Positions 17,140 through 24,505 of a DNA stretch of 35,187 nt are shown piece after piece. The notes under the pieces are model-generated. The model made no database searches. It was given only the letters and a program-made list of their open reading frames with translations, and had not been told where the DNA came from. Origin of the DNA: Armatimonadota bacterium (GTDB taxonomy: Bacteria > Sysuimicrobiota > Sysuimicrobiia > Sysuimicrobiales > Humicultoraceae); the NCBI GenBank assembly GCA_031459715.1, contig JAVKIA010000027.1:1-35187 (forward strand), read 5' to 3'. How positions within the stretch are numbered: the first letter of the stretch is position 1; each line of letters begins with the position of its first letter. The translations under genes were made by a program, and so were the position numbers.

Positions 17140-18419
17140 TGGCGGCCGACCTCCTGATCGTCCACGCCGGGGAGCTGCTCACCCTGGCCGCAGGCCACCC
17201 TGCGGAAGGGCCGCGCAGGGGGAGCGCCCTGGGCCGCCTGGGCCTGATTCGCGACGGAGCCCTGGCCGTCGCCGACGGCCTGATCGTGCAGGTGGGCACC
17301 ACGGATGAGGTGCGGGACGCGGTGCCCAAGGCGGCGCAGGTGGTGGACGCGGCAGGGCGGGTAGTCCTGCCGGGCTTCGTCGACGCCCACACCCACCTGC
17401 TCTTCGGCGGGTGGCGGGCGGAGGAGTTCGAGCTGCGGCTGGGCGGCGCCACCTACCAGGAGATCGCCGCCCGCGGCGGCGGCATTCTGCACACTGTGGC
17501 CCAGACGCGGGGAATGACCGAAGAGGCACTGGTGGATGTGGGAATGGCCCGCCTGAGCAGGATGCTGGCCCACGGGACCACCACGGTGGAGGCAAAGAGC
17601 GGCTACGGGCTATCCACCGAGTCAGAGCTCACCCTCCTGCGCGCCCTGCACCGAATCGGCGCCCTGCACCACGTCGACGTGGTCCCCACCTTCCTCGGCG
17701 CGCACGCCGTTCCCCCCGAGTTCAGCGGCGACGCTGACGGGTACGTGCGCTTGGTGATCGACGAGATGCTGCCAGCGGTGGCGGAGGAGGACCTGGCGGA
17801 GTTCTGCGACGTCTTCTGCGAGCGGGGAGCGTTCACCGTGGAGCAGAGCCGCGCCGTCCTGGAGGCGGGAGTGGAGTACGGGTTGGCCCCCAAGATCCAC
17901 GCCGACGAGCTCTCCAACAGCGGCGGAGCCCGGCTGGCGGCACAGGTGGGCGCCGTCTCGGCGGACCACCTGGAGCATGCCGCGGAGGAGGGGCTGCGAG
18001 CCATGGCAGCGGCGGGCGTCATCGCCGTCGTTCTCCCGGGAACCGCCTTCTTCCTGGGACTGCCCGCACCGCCGGTGCGGCGGATGGTCGACCTGGACGT
18101 GGCCGTGGCCTTGGGGACGGACTTCAACCCCGGTAGCAGCCCCACCTACTCCATGCAGATGGCAACGGCGCTGGGAGTGCTGCGCCTGGGCCTGGGGCCG
18201 GCTGAGGCGGTGGCTGCAGCCACCATCAACGCGGCGCACGCCATCGGCGTGGCGGAGGAGGTGGGCAGCCTGGAGCCGGGAAAGGTGGCGGACGTCGTCA
18301 TCCTGGACGCCACCGACTATCGCGCCCTGGCCATGCAGTTCGGCGTGAACCTGGTGGACGAGGTCTACAAGCGCGGCCGTCTCGTCTACTCCAGCCGGGC
18401 GGGGTTCCTGCAGTCGTGA
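17139..18419 (+). CDS. hutI: Imidazolonepropionase
   Basis: A 426-aa amidohydrolase-superfamily enzyme that opens 4-imidazolone-5-propionate to N-formimino-L-glutamate. The metal-binding His-x-His is at residues 84-86 (DAHTHLLF). The TTTVEAKSGYGL stretch, the later KIHADEL metal-ligand segment and the ALGTDFNPGSSPT motif near residue 325 are all hallmarks. I chose ATG at 17139, which overlaps the ftcD stop; a GTG one codon upstream is also possible. It closes the histidine-to-glutamate route with HutH, HutU and FtcD. Confidence 0.96.
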   Translation: MAADLLIVHAGELLTLAAGHPAEGPRRGSALGRLGLIRDGALAVADGLIVQVGTTDEVRDAVPKAAQVVDAAGRVVLPGFVDAHTHLLFGGWRAEEFELRLGGATYQEIAARGGGILHTVAQTRGMTEEALVDVGMARLSRMLAHGTTTVEAKSGYGLSTESELTLLRALHRIGALHHVDVVPTFLGAHAVPPEFSGDADGYVRLVIDEMLPAVAEEDLAEFCDVFCERGAFTVEQSRAVLEAGVEYGLAPKIHADELSNSGGARLAAQVGAVSADHLEHAAEEGLRAMAAAGVIAVVLPGTAFFLGLPAPPVRRMVDLDVAVALGTDFNPGSSPTYSMQMATALGVLRLGLGPAEAVAAATINAAHAIGVAEEVGSLEPGKVADVVILDATDYRALAMQFGVNLVDEVYKRGRLVYSSRAGFLQS

Positions 18420-18567
18420 GACCTCCGCCCCGCCGGCGCCATACGGTTTGGACGGTACGCCCTGACGTGGTGGAACCAGGAAGGCGGTCTCGCCACAGCG
18501 GCGCCCGTCCGGCGCCACGAAGGCGCACCGCCCCCGTCCCTCGCCCAGACCGCCCGCCGCGAGGACA

Positions 18568-18573
18568 TATGAT
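18568..18573 (+). promoter_or_regulatory. Candidate -10 box for birA (leaderless)
   Basis: TATGAT ends 8 bases before the ATG at 18582, so the predicted mRNA would begin about 2 nt before the start codon. No Shine-Dalgarno and no good -35 are visible. Confidence 0.45.
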
Positions 18574-18581
18574 GGTACCCG

Positions 18582-19355
18582 ATGCAGGCACCTTCTGACC
18601 GGAGCCCAGGTGCAGAAGCCGTGCGCACACGGACCCGCCTGGTGGGCAGCACACTGCTGCGGGTGGACCGGCTGGGGTCGACCAACGACCTGCTGCGCTC
18701 ACTGGCTCAGCAGGGGGCGTCGGAGGGGACGGCCGTGGTGGCCCGCGAGCAGACCGCCGGGCGGGGCCGGATGGGCCGGAGCTGGGCGTCGCCGCCGGGA
18801 GGCCTGTGGCTTTCCGTCCTCCTGCGTCCTCCCCGACCCGCAGACCTCAGGCTGGCGCTGGCGGCGGCGGTGGGAGCCGCGGAGGGGGTGCGGGGCGCAA
18901 GCGGCGCGCCTGTCGGGCTGAAGTGGCCCAACGACCTGGTGCTGCAGAGGCGGAAGGTGGGCGGGGTCCTCGTGGAAGCGATCCCGCCCTGGGCCGTGGT
19001 GGGCATCGGGGTTAACGTCAACCTGGACCGGGCGCTGCTGCCACCAGACGTCCGCAAGTCGGCGGTCTCCCTGGCGGAGGTCGTAGGTCACATGGTGGAC
19101 CTGGACGCGGTGCTGGACGGCGTCCTCGCCGGCCTTGACCACGCCTACGATGCTCTGCGCCACGGGCGGGGGGACGAGGTGCTCGACCGCTGGCGGCGGC
19201 TCAGCGTGACGCTGGGCCAACCCGTGCGGGTGCGCATCGGGGGCCGCGTCGTCCAGGGGATCGCGGTGGACATCGATGCCGCAGGAGCGCTGCTGGTCGC
19301 CGGATCTGCGGGTGCGCCGGTGCGCGTGCTCGCCGGCGACGTCACCCTGCTGTGA
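18582..19355 (+). CDS. birA: Biotin--[biotin carboxyl-carrier protein] ligase
   Basis: A 257-aa enzyme that makes biotinyl-AMP and attaches biotin to carrier lysines. Conserved elements are LGSTND near residue 32, the adenylate-binding GRGRMGRSW near residue 62, the catalytic LKWPNDL and KVGGVLVE segments and the GIGVNVN strand. The N-terminal DNA-binding domain of E. coli BirA is absent, so it should be a monofunctional ligase without repressor function. A C-terminal SH3-like domain (about residues 205-257) is present. The ATG at 18582 lacks a Shine-Dalgarno; see the -10 box just upstream. Confidence 0.93.
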   Translation: MQAPSDRSPGAEAVRTRTRLVGSTLLRVDRLGSTNDLLRSLAQQGASEGTAVVAREQTAGRGRMGRSWASPPGGLWLSVLLRPPRPADLRLALAAAVGAAEGVRGASGAPVGLKWPNDLVLQRRKVGGVLVEAIPPWAVVGIGVNVNLDRALLPPDVRKSAVSLAEVVGHMVDLDAVLDGVLAGLDHAYDALRHGRGDEVLDRWRRLSVTLGQPVRVRIGGRVVQGIAVDIDAAGALLVAGSAGAPVRVLAGDVTLL

Positions 19356-19420
19356 GATGATGTCGTGAAGTGGACGGTGTGAGCTGGGCATTGTGGGACT
19401 GGGGCTGTGAGGTGGACGCT

Positions 19421-20356
19421 GTGATCGGGCATCGAGGTATCACTGCCGTGCCGGGGATTCGCGTGGGCCACGCCACCGATCCGGAAGCGCAAACCGGGTG
19501 CACGGTCGTGCTCTGTCCCCAGGGCGCCGTCGCCGGGGTAGACGTGGGCGGCGGGGCGCCGGCCACCCGGGAGACCGACCTGCTGCGGCCGGGAATGCTG
19601 GTGGAACGGGTGCACGCCGTCCTCCTGACCGGCGGCAGCGCCTTCGGTCTGGCCGCAGCCGACGGCGTGATGCGCTACCTGGAGGAGCAAGGCGTCGGCT
19701 TCGACGCGGGGGTGGCCCGGGTCCCCATCGTCCCGGCCGCCGCCCTCTTTGACCTGGGGGTGGGGCGCGCGGACGTCCGTCCCGGGCCGGAGATGGGTTA
19801 TCAGGCCTGCCTGGCGGCCACCGCAGAGTCGGTGCCGGAGGGGCCGGTGGGCGCGGGGACAGGGGCGACTGTAGGACACCTGCTGGGGGCAGGAGCGATG
19901 CGCGGGGGAATCGGCACGGCCGCGGTGGACCTGGCGGGCGAGGTGGTGGTGGGGGCGCTGGCGGCCGTCAACGCCTTCGGCGACGTGCGCGACGAACGCT
20001 CGGGGGAGATCATCGCCGGCGCGCGCACTCCCTCGGGTGAGTTCCTGGACACGGCGCGGGCCCTGCTGCAGCAGGCGGAGGAGCGGCCCTTCCGGCGGAG
20101 GGCGACCAGCACCACTCTGGTGGTGGTAGCCACCAATGCCCTGCTCTCCAAGGCAGAGGCCAACCGCCTGGCGCGTCTGGCCCAGGGCGGGCTGGCCCGG
20201 GTGATCTCGCCGGCGCACACTATCTTCGACGGAGACATAGTCTTCGCCCTGAGCTGCGGCGACGCGGTGAGCAACCTCCTGGCACTGGGGGCGGCGGCGG
20301 CGGAGGCGGTGGCGCAGGCCGTCGTCCGCGCCGTGCGCCTGAGCAATGCCCTGTAG
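19421..20356 (+). CDS. P1-family (DmpA/NylC-like) peptidase
   Basis: A 311-aa Ntn-type self-processing hydrolase of peptidase family S58. The N-terminus (ITAVPGIRVGHATD, followed by TGCTVVL) is the family signature, and GAGTGATVG and GGIGTA occur in the middle. The segment ATSTTLVVVATNA (residues 228-240) corresponds to where family members cleave themselves to expose an N-terminal Ser or Thr nucleophile. Known members are L-aminopeptidase D-Ala-esterase or nylon-oligomer hydrolases; the natural substrate here is unknown. I chose GTG at 19421 with GAGGTGG five bases upstream; in-frame GTGs go back to 19370. Confidence 0.85.
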   Translation: MIGHRGITAVPGIRVGHATDPEAQTGCTVVLCPQGAVAGVDVGGGAPATRETDLLRPGMLVERVHAVLLTGGSAFGLAAADGVMRYLEEQGVGFDAGVARVPIVPAAALFDLGVGRADVRPGPEMGYQACLAATAESVPEGPVGAGTGATVGHLLGAGAMRGGIGTAAVDLAGEVVVGALAAVNAFGDVRDERSGEIIAGARTPSGEFLDTARALLQQAEERPFRRRATSTTLVVVATNALLSKAEANRLARLAQGGLARVISPAHTIFDGDIVFALSCGDAVSNLLALGAAAAEAVAQAVVRAVRLSNAL

Positions 20357-20428
20357 CATTCCGCGCATTCCCTCTGGCCTTCCCACAGCAGGCGATCCGA
20401 AAAAGGTGAGACAGGTGAGGCACGCCAT

Positions 20429-20457
20429 TGACTGGGACCACCGGCCGGTGTACGGTA
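20429..20457 (+). promoter_or_regulatory. Candidate promoter with palindromic operator for the ECF-coaX operon
   Basis: TTGACT (20429-20434), a 17-bp spacer and a weak TACGGT -10 (20452-20457). The spacer contains the perfect 12-bp palindrome CACCGGCCGGTG (20440-20451), which is well placed to bind a dimeric regulator. Confidence 0.45.
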
Positions 20458-20483
20458 GCGGCGAAGCCGGCATCCTGAGGGAG

Positions 20484-20521
20484 CCGGACTGGACGAACGG
20501 TACGAGCAGGCTTCGTCCGGT
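20484..20521 (+). promoter_or_regulatory. Leader hairpin with alternative pairing
   Basis: ACTGGACGAA (20488-20497) pairs with TTCGTCCGGT (20512-20521), one wobble. CCGGAC (20484-20489) can instead pair with GTCCGG (20515-20520), so the two folds exclude each other. It lies in the leader about 35 bases before the ECF gene. No known riboswitch class is recognised. Confidence 0.4.
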
Positions 20522-20556
20522 ATCTGCACGGCAGAACTGGAACGGAGGGAAGGCAT

Positions 20557-21360
20557 ATGGCGCAGACCCGTCTTGCCCCCCCATCGGTGCGGTGGGGGTT
20601 TCGCTTTACTGCCCGAGACATCACCGTCACCGGGGCCCTGGGGGCGGTGGCGATCGTCCTGGGGCTGGTGCCGGGGCTGGGGTTCATCCCGGCGCCCACC
20701 CCGGCCGGTGCCGCGACCACCATGCACATCCCGGCCATCATCGCCGGCGTGCTGGAAGGCCCGGTGGTGGGAGCGCTGGTGGGCGGCATCTTCGGGTTTT
20801 TCTCCTTCACCCGGGCAACGATCCCCATCTTCAAGAATCCGGTGATCGCTTTTCTGCCCCGCATCCTCATCGGCGTGGTGGCCTTTCTGGTCTTCCGGGC
20901 GCTGCTGGCGCGCTACGCCCGCCCCTTCGCGGCGCTGGTGGTAGGGGCGGCGCTGTTTACCGTCCTGGGGCCCGGGGCGCGCGACTTCGAGTCAGCCTAC
21001 GCCGCGGGCAGGGTGAAGCCCAGCTGGCTCGTGGATGCCTACCATCAGGTGGCGGCCCTCACCAGCCCCTCCCTGGCGGCGGCCCTCCTCCTGGGGGTGC
21101 TGGGGATCGCGCTGACCTACTGGCTCCTGCGCGGGGAGAACGCGGCGCCCGCGGCAGCGGCGGTGGCAGGGACGCTGACCAACACCGTCGGCGTGCTCAC
21201 GCTCACGGTGGCCTTCGGCTTCATCCCCAGCGGCGCCGCCTTCGTCATCGGCGCCACCCACGGCCTGCCGGAGGTGGTTCTGGCGGTGCTGGTCACCGTG
21301 CCCGTCTACCGGGCGGTGAGCGCGCTCAGGAGCGGGAAGGGACGGGAGGAGAGCAGATGA
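20557..21360 (+). CDS. ECF transporter S component, probably pantothenate-specific
   Basis: A 267-aa multi-pass membrane protein. TTMHIPAIIAGVLEGPVVG followed by GGIFGFFSF is a conserved segment of ECF S components that bind vitamins, and ALPRILIG-type residues (FLPRILIGVVAF) follow. Its stop overlaps the ATG of coaX (ATGA), so it is co-translated with pantothenate kinase; that link, not the sequence alone, suggests pantothenate as substrate (PanT-like). The ATG at 20557 has GGAGGGAAGG upstream. The first ~25 residues are a soluble extension. Confidence 0.82.
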   Translation: MAQTRLAPPSVRWGFRFTARDITVTGALGAVAIVLGLVPGLGFIPAPTPAGAATTMHIPAIIAGVLEGPVVGALVGGIFGFFSFTRATIPIFKNPVIAFLPRILIGVVAFLVFRALLARYARPFAALVVGAALFTVLGPGARDFESAYAAGRVKPSWLVDAYHQVAALTSPSLAAALLLGVLGIALTYWLLRGENAAPAAAAVAGTLTNTVGVLTLTVAFGFIPSGAAFVIGATHGLPEVVLAVLVTVPVYRAVSALRSGKGREESR

Positions 21361-22178
21361 GCGACTCCCTGCTGCTGGCGCTGGACATCAACAACACGCA
21401 GATCAAGATCGGCCTCTATGCGGGGGCCGACCTCCTGCACCACTGGCGGGTGGCCACCGACCGGGAGAAGACGGCCGACGAGTACGCCATGCTGCTGCGT
21501 GCACTGTTCGCCTCGGTGGGGCGCTCCCTGGAGGAGGTGAGCGGGGTGGGGATCTCCTCGGTGGTCCCTCCCCTGCTGGACACCATGGACCGTCTCTCCC
21601 GCACCTACCTGCGCACGGTGCCGCTGGTGGTGGGGCCGGGGGTGCGCACCGGGATGCGCATCCTCTATGAGAACCCCAAGGAGGTAGGTGCGGACCGTAT
21701 CTGTAACGCCGTAGCCGCCTACGCCAGGTACGGCGGTCCGGCCATCGTGGTGGACCTGGGCACGGCCACCACCTTTTCCGTGGTCTCCGCCGAGGGGGAC
21801 TTTCTGGGCGGGGCCATCGCTCCGGGGATCGGTATCTCCGTAGACGCCCTGGCGGAGCACGCGGCGCAGCTCCACCGGGTGGAGCTGGTCCGCCCGCGCC
21901 AGGCCATCGGCCGCTCCACGGTGGCGGCCATGCAGGCCGGGATCCTCTTTGGCTTCGTCGGGCAGGTGGAGGAGCTCCTGCGGCGAATGCGAGAGGAGCT
22001 AGGGACCCCGGCGGTGGCCATTGCCACGGGCGGGTGGGCAGAGCTGATACTGCCAGAGCTGCGCACCGTGCAGCATCACGCGCCGCTTTTGGGCCTGGAA
22101 GGCCTGCGCATCATCTACGAGCGGAACCGCGAGGCGGTGGTCCCCCTGCGAGAGGAGCGGGTGCTGCGTGGCTCCTGA
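21357..22178 (+). CDS. coaX: Type III pantothenate kinase
   Basis: A 273-aa ASKHA-fold kinase phosphorylating pantothenate in the first step of CoA synthesis. The phosphate-binding DINNTQIKIG is near residue 9. GADRICNAVAAY precedes the second phosphate motif DLGTATTF near residue 131, and GGAIAPGI follows. Type III enzymes are not inhibited by CoA and need a monovalent cation. The open frame continues far upstream, but ATG 21357 overlaps the preceding stop and starts exactly at the family N-terminus. The next gene begins 11 bases before its stop. Confidence 0.95.
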   Translation: MSDSLLLALDINNTQIKIGLYAGADLLHHWRVATDREKTADEYAMLLRALFASVGRSLEEVSGVGISSVVPPLLDTMDRLSRTYLRTVPLVVGPGVRTGMRILYENPKEVGADRICNAVAAYARYGGPAIVVDLGTATTFSVVSAEGDFLGGAIAPGIGISVDALAEHAAQLHRVELVRPRQAIGRSTVAAMQAGILFGFVGQVEELLRRMREELGTPAVAIATGGWAELILPELRTVQHHAPLLGLEGLRIIYERNREAVVPLREERVLRGS

Positions 22179-23142
22179 GCAGACTTCCCCAGGCGCGGCG
22201 GGCGCAGCTCCAGGTACCGCAGGGGCGGCCCCGCCGCGCCCCCTGCACGTGGTCAGCCTCAGCCTGGGCTCGCCCACCCGCGACCACCGCGTCCGGCTCA
22301 CCCTGCTGGGGCGGGAGGTGCTGGTGGAGCGCGTGGGCGTGGAGAGCCTGGCCGCCTACCGGCGGCGCCTGCTGGAACTCGACGGCAAGGTGGACGCCAT
22401 CGGCATCGGCGGCGCAAACCTGGCGCTCAGTGCCGGTAGCCGCACCTACCCCATCCGTGATGTGGTGCGCCTGGTGCAGGGCATCCGCACCCCGGTGGTG
22501 GACGGCAGCGGCCTGAAGCGCCTGCTGGAGAAGCAGATCATCCTGGAGATCCTGCCGCGGGACTACGGGGTGGATTTCCGCGGCAAGCGGGTCCTCCTGG
22601 TCAGCTCCGTGGATCGCTACGGCATGGCCGAGGCCTTCACCCAGGCGGGGGCGGATGTGCGCTTCGGCGACTTCATGTTTGCGCTGGGCCTGCCCATCAG
22701 CATGCGCGGCCTGACCACGGTCAAGGTGCTGGCGGCCATTCTGCTGCCCGTCCTCACCCGGCTGCCCTTCACCTGGCTTTACCCCACGGGCGACAAGCAG
22801 GAGGTGATTACACCCAGGTTTGGCAAGGCCTACGCCTGGGCCGAAGTCCTGGCGGGCGACTTCCACTTCATTCGCCGCTACATGCCCGAGGACCTGCGCG
22901 GCAAGATCATCATCACCAACACCCTCACCGTCCAGGATGTGGAGGAACTGCGGCGCCGCGGGGTGCGCATGATCGTCACCCCCTCGCCGAACCTGGAAGG
23001 GCGGTCCCTGGCCACCAACGCCGTGCAGGCCATGCTGGTGGCCCTGGCGGGGCGGCGGCCGGAGGAGCTGACGCCGCAGGACTATCTGGAGCTGCTGGAC
23101 CGGATCGGCTTCCGCCCCCGCGTCGAGCTGCTCAACCCGTAG
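22168..23142 (+). CDS. Conserved protein of a family annotated as quinate 5-dehydrogenase
   Basis: A 324-aa protein, probably of two Rossmann-like halves. A low-complexity Ala/Pro/Gly N-terminus (about residues 1-25) is followed by VVSLSLGSPTRDHRV and GIGGANLAL. A second half contains GKRVLLVSSVDRYGMAEA, then GDFHFIRRYMP and IIITNTLTVQDVEELRRRGV. I recall relatives labelled quinate 5-dehydrogenase, but I see no evidence for that reaction. The GTG at 22168 overlaps coaX by 11 bp and has GAGGAGCGGG upstream. It is followed 13 bases later by an acyl-ACP-reductase-like gene, suggesting a shared role. Confidence 0.6.
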   Translation: MAPEQTSPGAAGAAPGTAGAAPPRPLHVVSLSLGSPTRDHRVRLTLLGREVLVERVGVESLAAYRRRLLELDGKVDAIGIGGANLALSAGSRTYPIRDVVRLVQGIRTPVVDGSGLKRLLEKQIILEILPRDYGVDFRGKRVLLVSSVDRYGMAEAFTQAGADVRFGDFMFALGLPISMRGLTTVKVLAAILLPVLTRLPFTWLYPTGDKQEVITPRFGKAYAWAEVLAGDFHFIRRYMPEDLRGKIIITNTLTVQDVEELRRRGVRMIVTPSPNLEGRSLATNAVQAMLVALAGRRPEELTPQDYLELLDRIGFRPRVELLNP

Positions 23143-23155
23143 TCCTCGACGTCCG

Positions 23156-24274
23156 ATGGGGGAACCGGGCCGTTTCGCCTTCGTCCTCCACCCGCTGGCC
23201 GTGGCCGACTTCGCCCGTAAGTACCCCCCGCTGCGTCTTGCTCCGCCGCGGGCGCTGGAGTGGGTGGCGCGCTTGGTCCCGCCGCTGGTCGCCGCCCGCA
23301 TCACCGGGATCCGCTCGCTCACAGGCGCAACCGCGGAGGGGTGGTTCATCGGCCTGCCCCTGACCACCCGCGTCCTGTTGGCCAGCGACCCCGAATTCGT
23401 CTACCACCGCCTGGTGCAGTGCGGCCACCTGGCGCAACGCCTGGGGGCGGGGATTTTGGGCCTGGGCGCCTTCACCAAGGTCGTGGGCGACGCCGGGGCG
23501 ACAGTGGCGCAGCGGCTGCCCATCGCCGTGACCACCGGCAACTCCTACACCGCCGCCACCGCCGTGGAGGGGGCGTTGCTGGCGGCTGCACGCATGGAGA
23601 TTGACCTGCCGCGGGCCCATGCCCTGGTGGTCGGCGCTTCCGGGGCTGTAGGGACCGTCTGCAGCCAGCTGCTGGCGCCGCACGTGGGGACGCTGACGCT
23701 GGCGGCCCGTTCCGTGGAGCGCCTGGAGGCCCTGGCGGAGCGGCTGCGCGCCGCCCGCGACCGCAGTCCCGCCGTGCAGGTGACCACCGACCTGCGCCGT
23801 GCCCTGGCTCGGGCAGACCTCGTCCTCACCGTCTCCTCCGCTACGGACGTGCTCATCCAGCCCCGGGACCTGCGTCCTGGGGCCGTGGTCTGCGACGTGG
23901 CCCGGCCCCGCAATGTCTCCCGCCTGGTCTACCAGCAGCGGGACGACGTACTGGTCATCGACGGAGGGGTGATAGAGGTGCCAGGCGAGGTCCAGTTCGG
24001 CCTGGACTTCGGCTTCCCTCCGCGCACCTGCGAGGCCTGCATGGCGGAGACCATGGTGCTGGCGCTGGAGGGACGGTACGAGGATTACACCGTGGGGCGA
24101 GAGATCGCCCTGGAGCGCGTGCGAGAGATCGAGACGCTGGCCCGCCGCCACGGCTTTCGCCTGGCCGGATTCCGGCGATTCGAGCGGGCGATCTCGGAGG
24201 AGGAGGTAGAGCGGATAAAGGCCGCGGCGCGCCGCCCCGCCCCATTGTCAGGCGCGGCCTTCTATGGTATGTAA
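23156..24274 (+). CDS. Acyl-ACP reductase (AAR)-like dehydrogenase, COG5322 type
   Basis: A 372-aa protein that lines up along its length with cyanobacterial long-chain acyl-[acyl-carrier-protein] reductase. Matching elements are LGAFTKVV, TTGNSYTA, the NADPH-binding VGASGAVG (G160-x-x-G163-x-x-G166), DGGVIEVPG and the C-terminal LARRHGF. CMAETMVLALEG contains Cys295, equivalent to the catalytic cysteine of AAR (Cys294 in Synechococcus). AAR reduces acyl-ACP to fatty aldehyde. The partner aldehyde-deformylating oxygenase is not in the window. The ATG at 23156 fits the family N-terminus, but no Shine-Dalgarno is visible, so coupling to the upstream gene is likely. Confidence 0.75.
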   Translation: MGEPGRFAFVLHPLAVADFARKYPPLRLAPPRALEWVARLVPPLVAARITGIRSLTGATAEGWFIGLPLTTRVLLASDPEFVYHRLVQCGHLAQRLGAGILGLGAFTKVVGDAGATVAQRLPIAVTTGNSYTAATAVEGALLAAARMEIDLPRAHALVVGASGAVGTVCSQLLAPHVGTLTLAARSVERLEALAERLRAARDRSPAVQVTTDLRRALARADLVLTVSSATDVLIQPRDLRPGAVVCDVARPRNVSRLVYQQRDDVLVIDGGVIEVPGEVQFGLDFGFPPRTCEACMAETMVLALEGRYEDYTVGREIALERVREIETLARRHGFRLAGFRRFERAISEEEVERIKAAARRPAPLSGAAFYGM

Positions 24275-24379
24275 GGGGAAAATCCCAGGTGGCCGCAGGC
24301 GACGTGCAGAGAGAAGCGCTTGTGGGTTCTGTAGGTTCTCGGAACTTACCCAACCGTCCGCGCGAGTGCATCTGTCTTC

Positions 24380-24401
24380 CGCGAAGGCGCTAGCCTTCGC
24401 G
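24380..24401. promoter_or_regulatory. Perfect palindrome upstream of the sulfur operon
   Basis: CGCGAAGGC (24380-24388) and GCCTTCGCG (24393-24401) are perfect inverted repeats around GCTA. No T-tract follows, so it is unlikely to be a terminator. It covers the region where a -35 would lie for the -10 box at 24411, which fits an operator or activator site. Confidence 0.5.
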
Positions 24402-24410
24402 TTCCCCATA

Positions 24411-24416
24411 TAAGAT
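24411..24416 (+). promoter_or_regulatory. Candidate -10 box of the sulfur operon
   Basis: TAAGAT (or overlapping TATAAG at 24409-24414) with no good -35; the site normally holding it is taken by a 22-bp palindrome. Transcription near 24423 would give an 83-nt leader. Confidence 0.4.
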
Positions 24417-24443
24417 CCTTCTCCGCAGTTCGAGGAATCTAGC

Positions 24444-24490
24444 GGAAGGCTTCCCGCCGGAAGCAGCGCCGGCGGGGGAGTTCTTCCGGC
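24444..24490 (+). promoter_or_regulatory. Leader with mutually exclusive hairpins
   Basis: Three pairings compete: GGAAG/CTTCC (24444-24448 with 24450-24454), CCCGCCGG/CCGGCGGG (24453-24460 with 24469-24476) and GCCGGAAG/CTTCCGGC (24456-24463 with 24483-24490). The last ends next to the ribosome-binding region of the rhodanese gene. It resembles a riboregulatory switch, but I recognise no known class. Confidence 0.4.
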
Positions 24491-24505
24491 GTGGGGGTGA
24501 AGACA

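Noticed and set aside
20346-21356. Long open frame continuous with coaX, suggesting a 610-aa fusion
   Set aside because: It is out of frame with the clear ECF S component, reads as Gly/Arg/Pro-rich shadow sequence, and coaX has a proper ATG at 21357 overlapping the previous stop.
24275-24505. A known riboswitch (SAM, TPP, cobalamin or similar) before the sulfur operon
   Set aside because: None of the conserved core sequences of these classes is present; only unassigned hairpins are seen.
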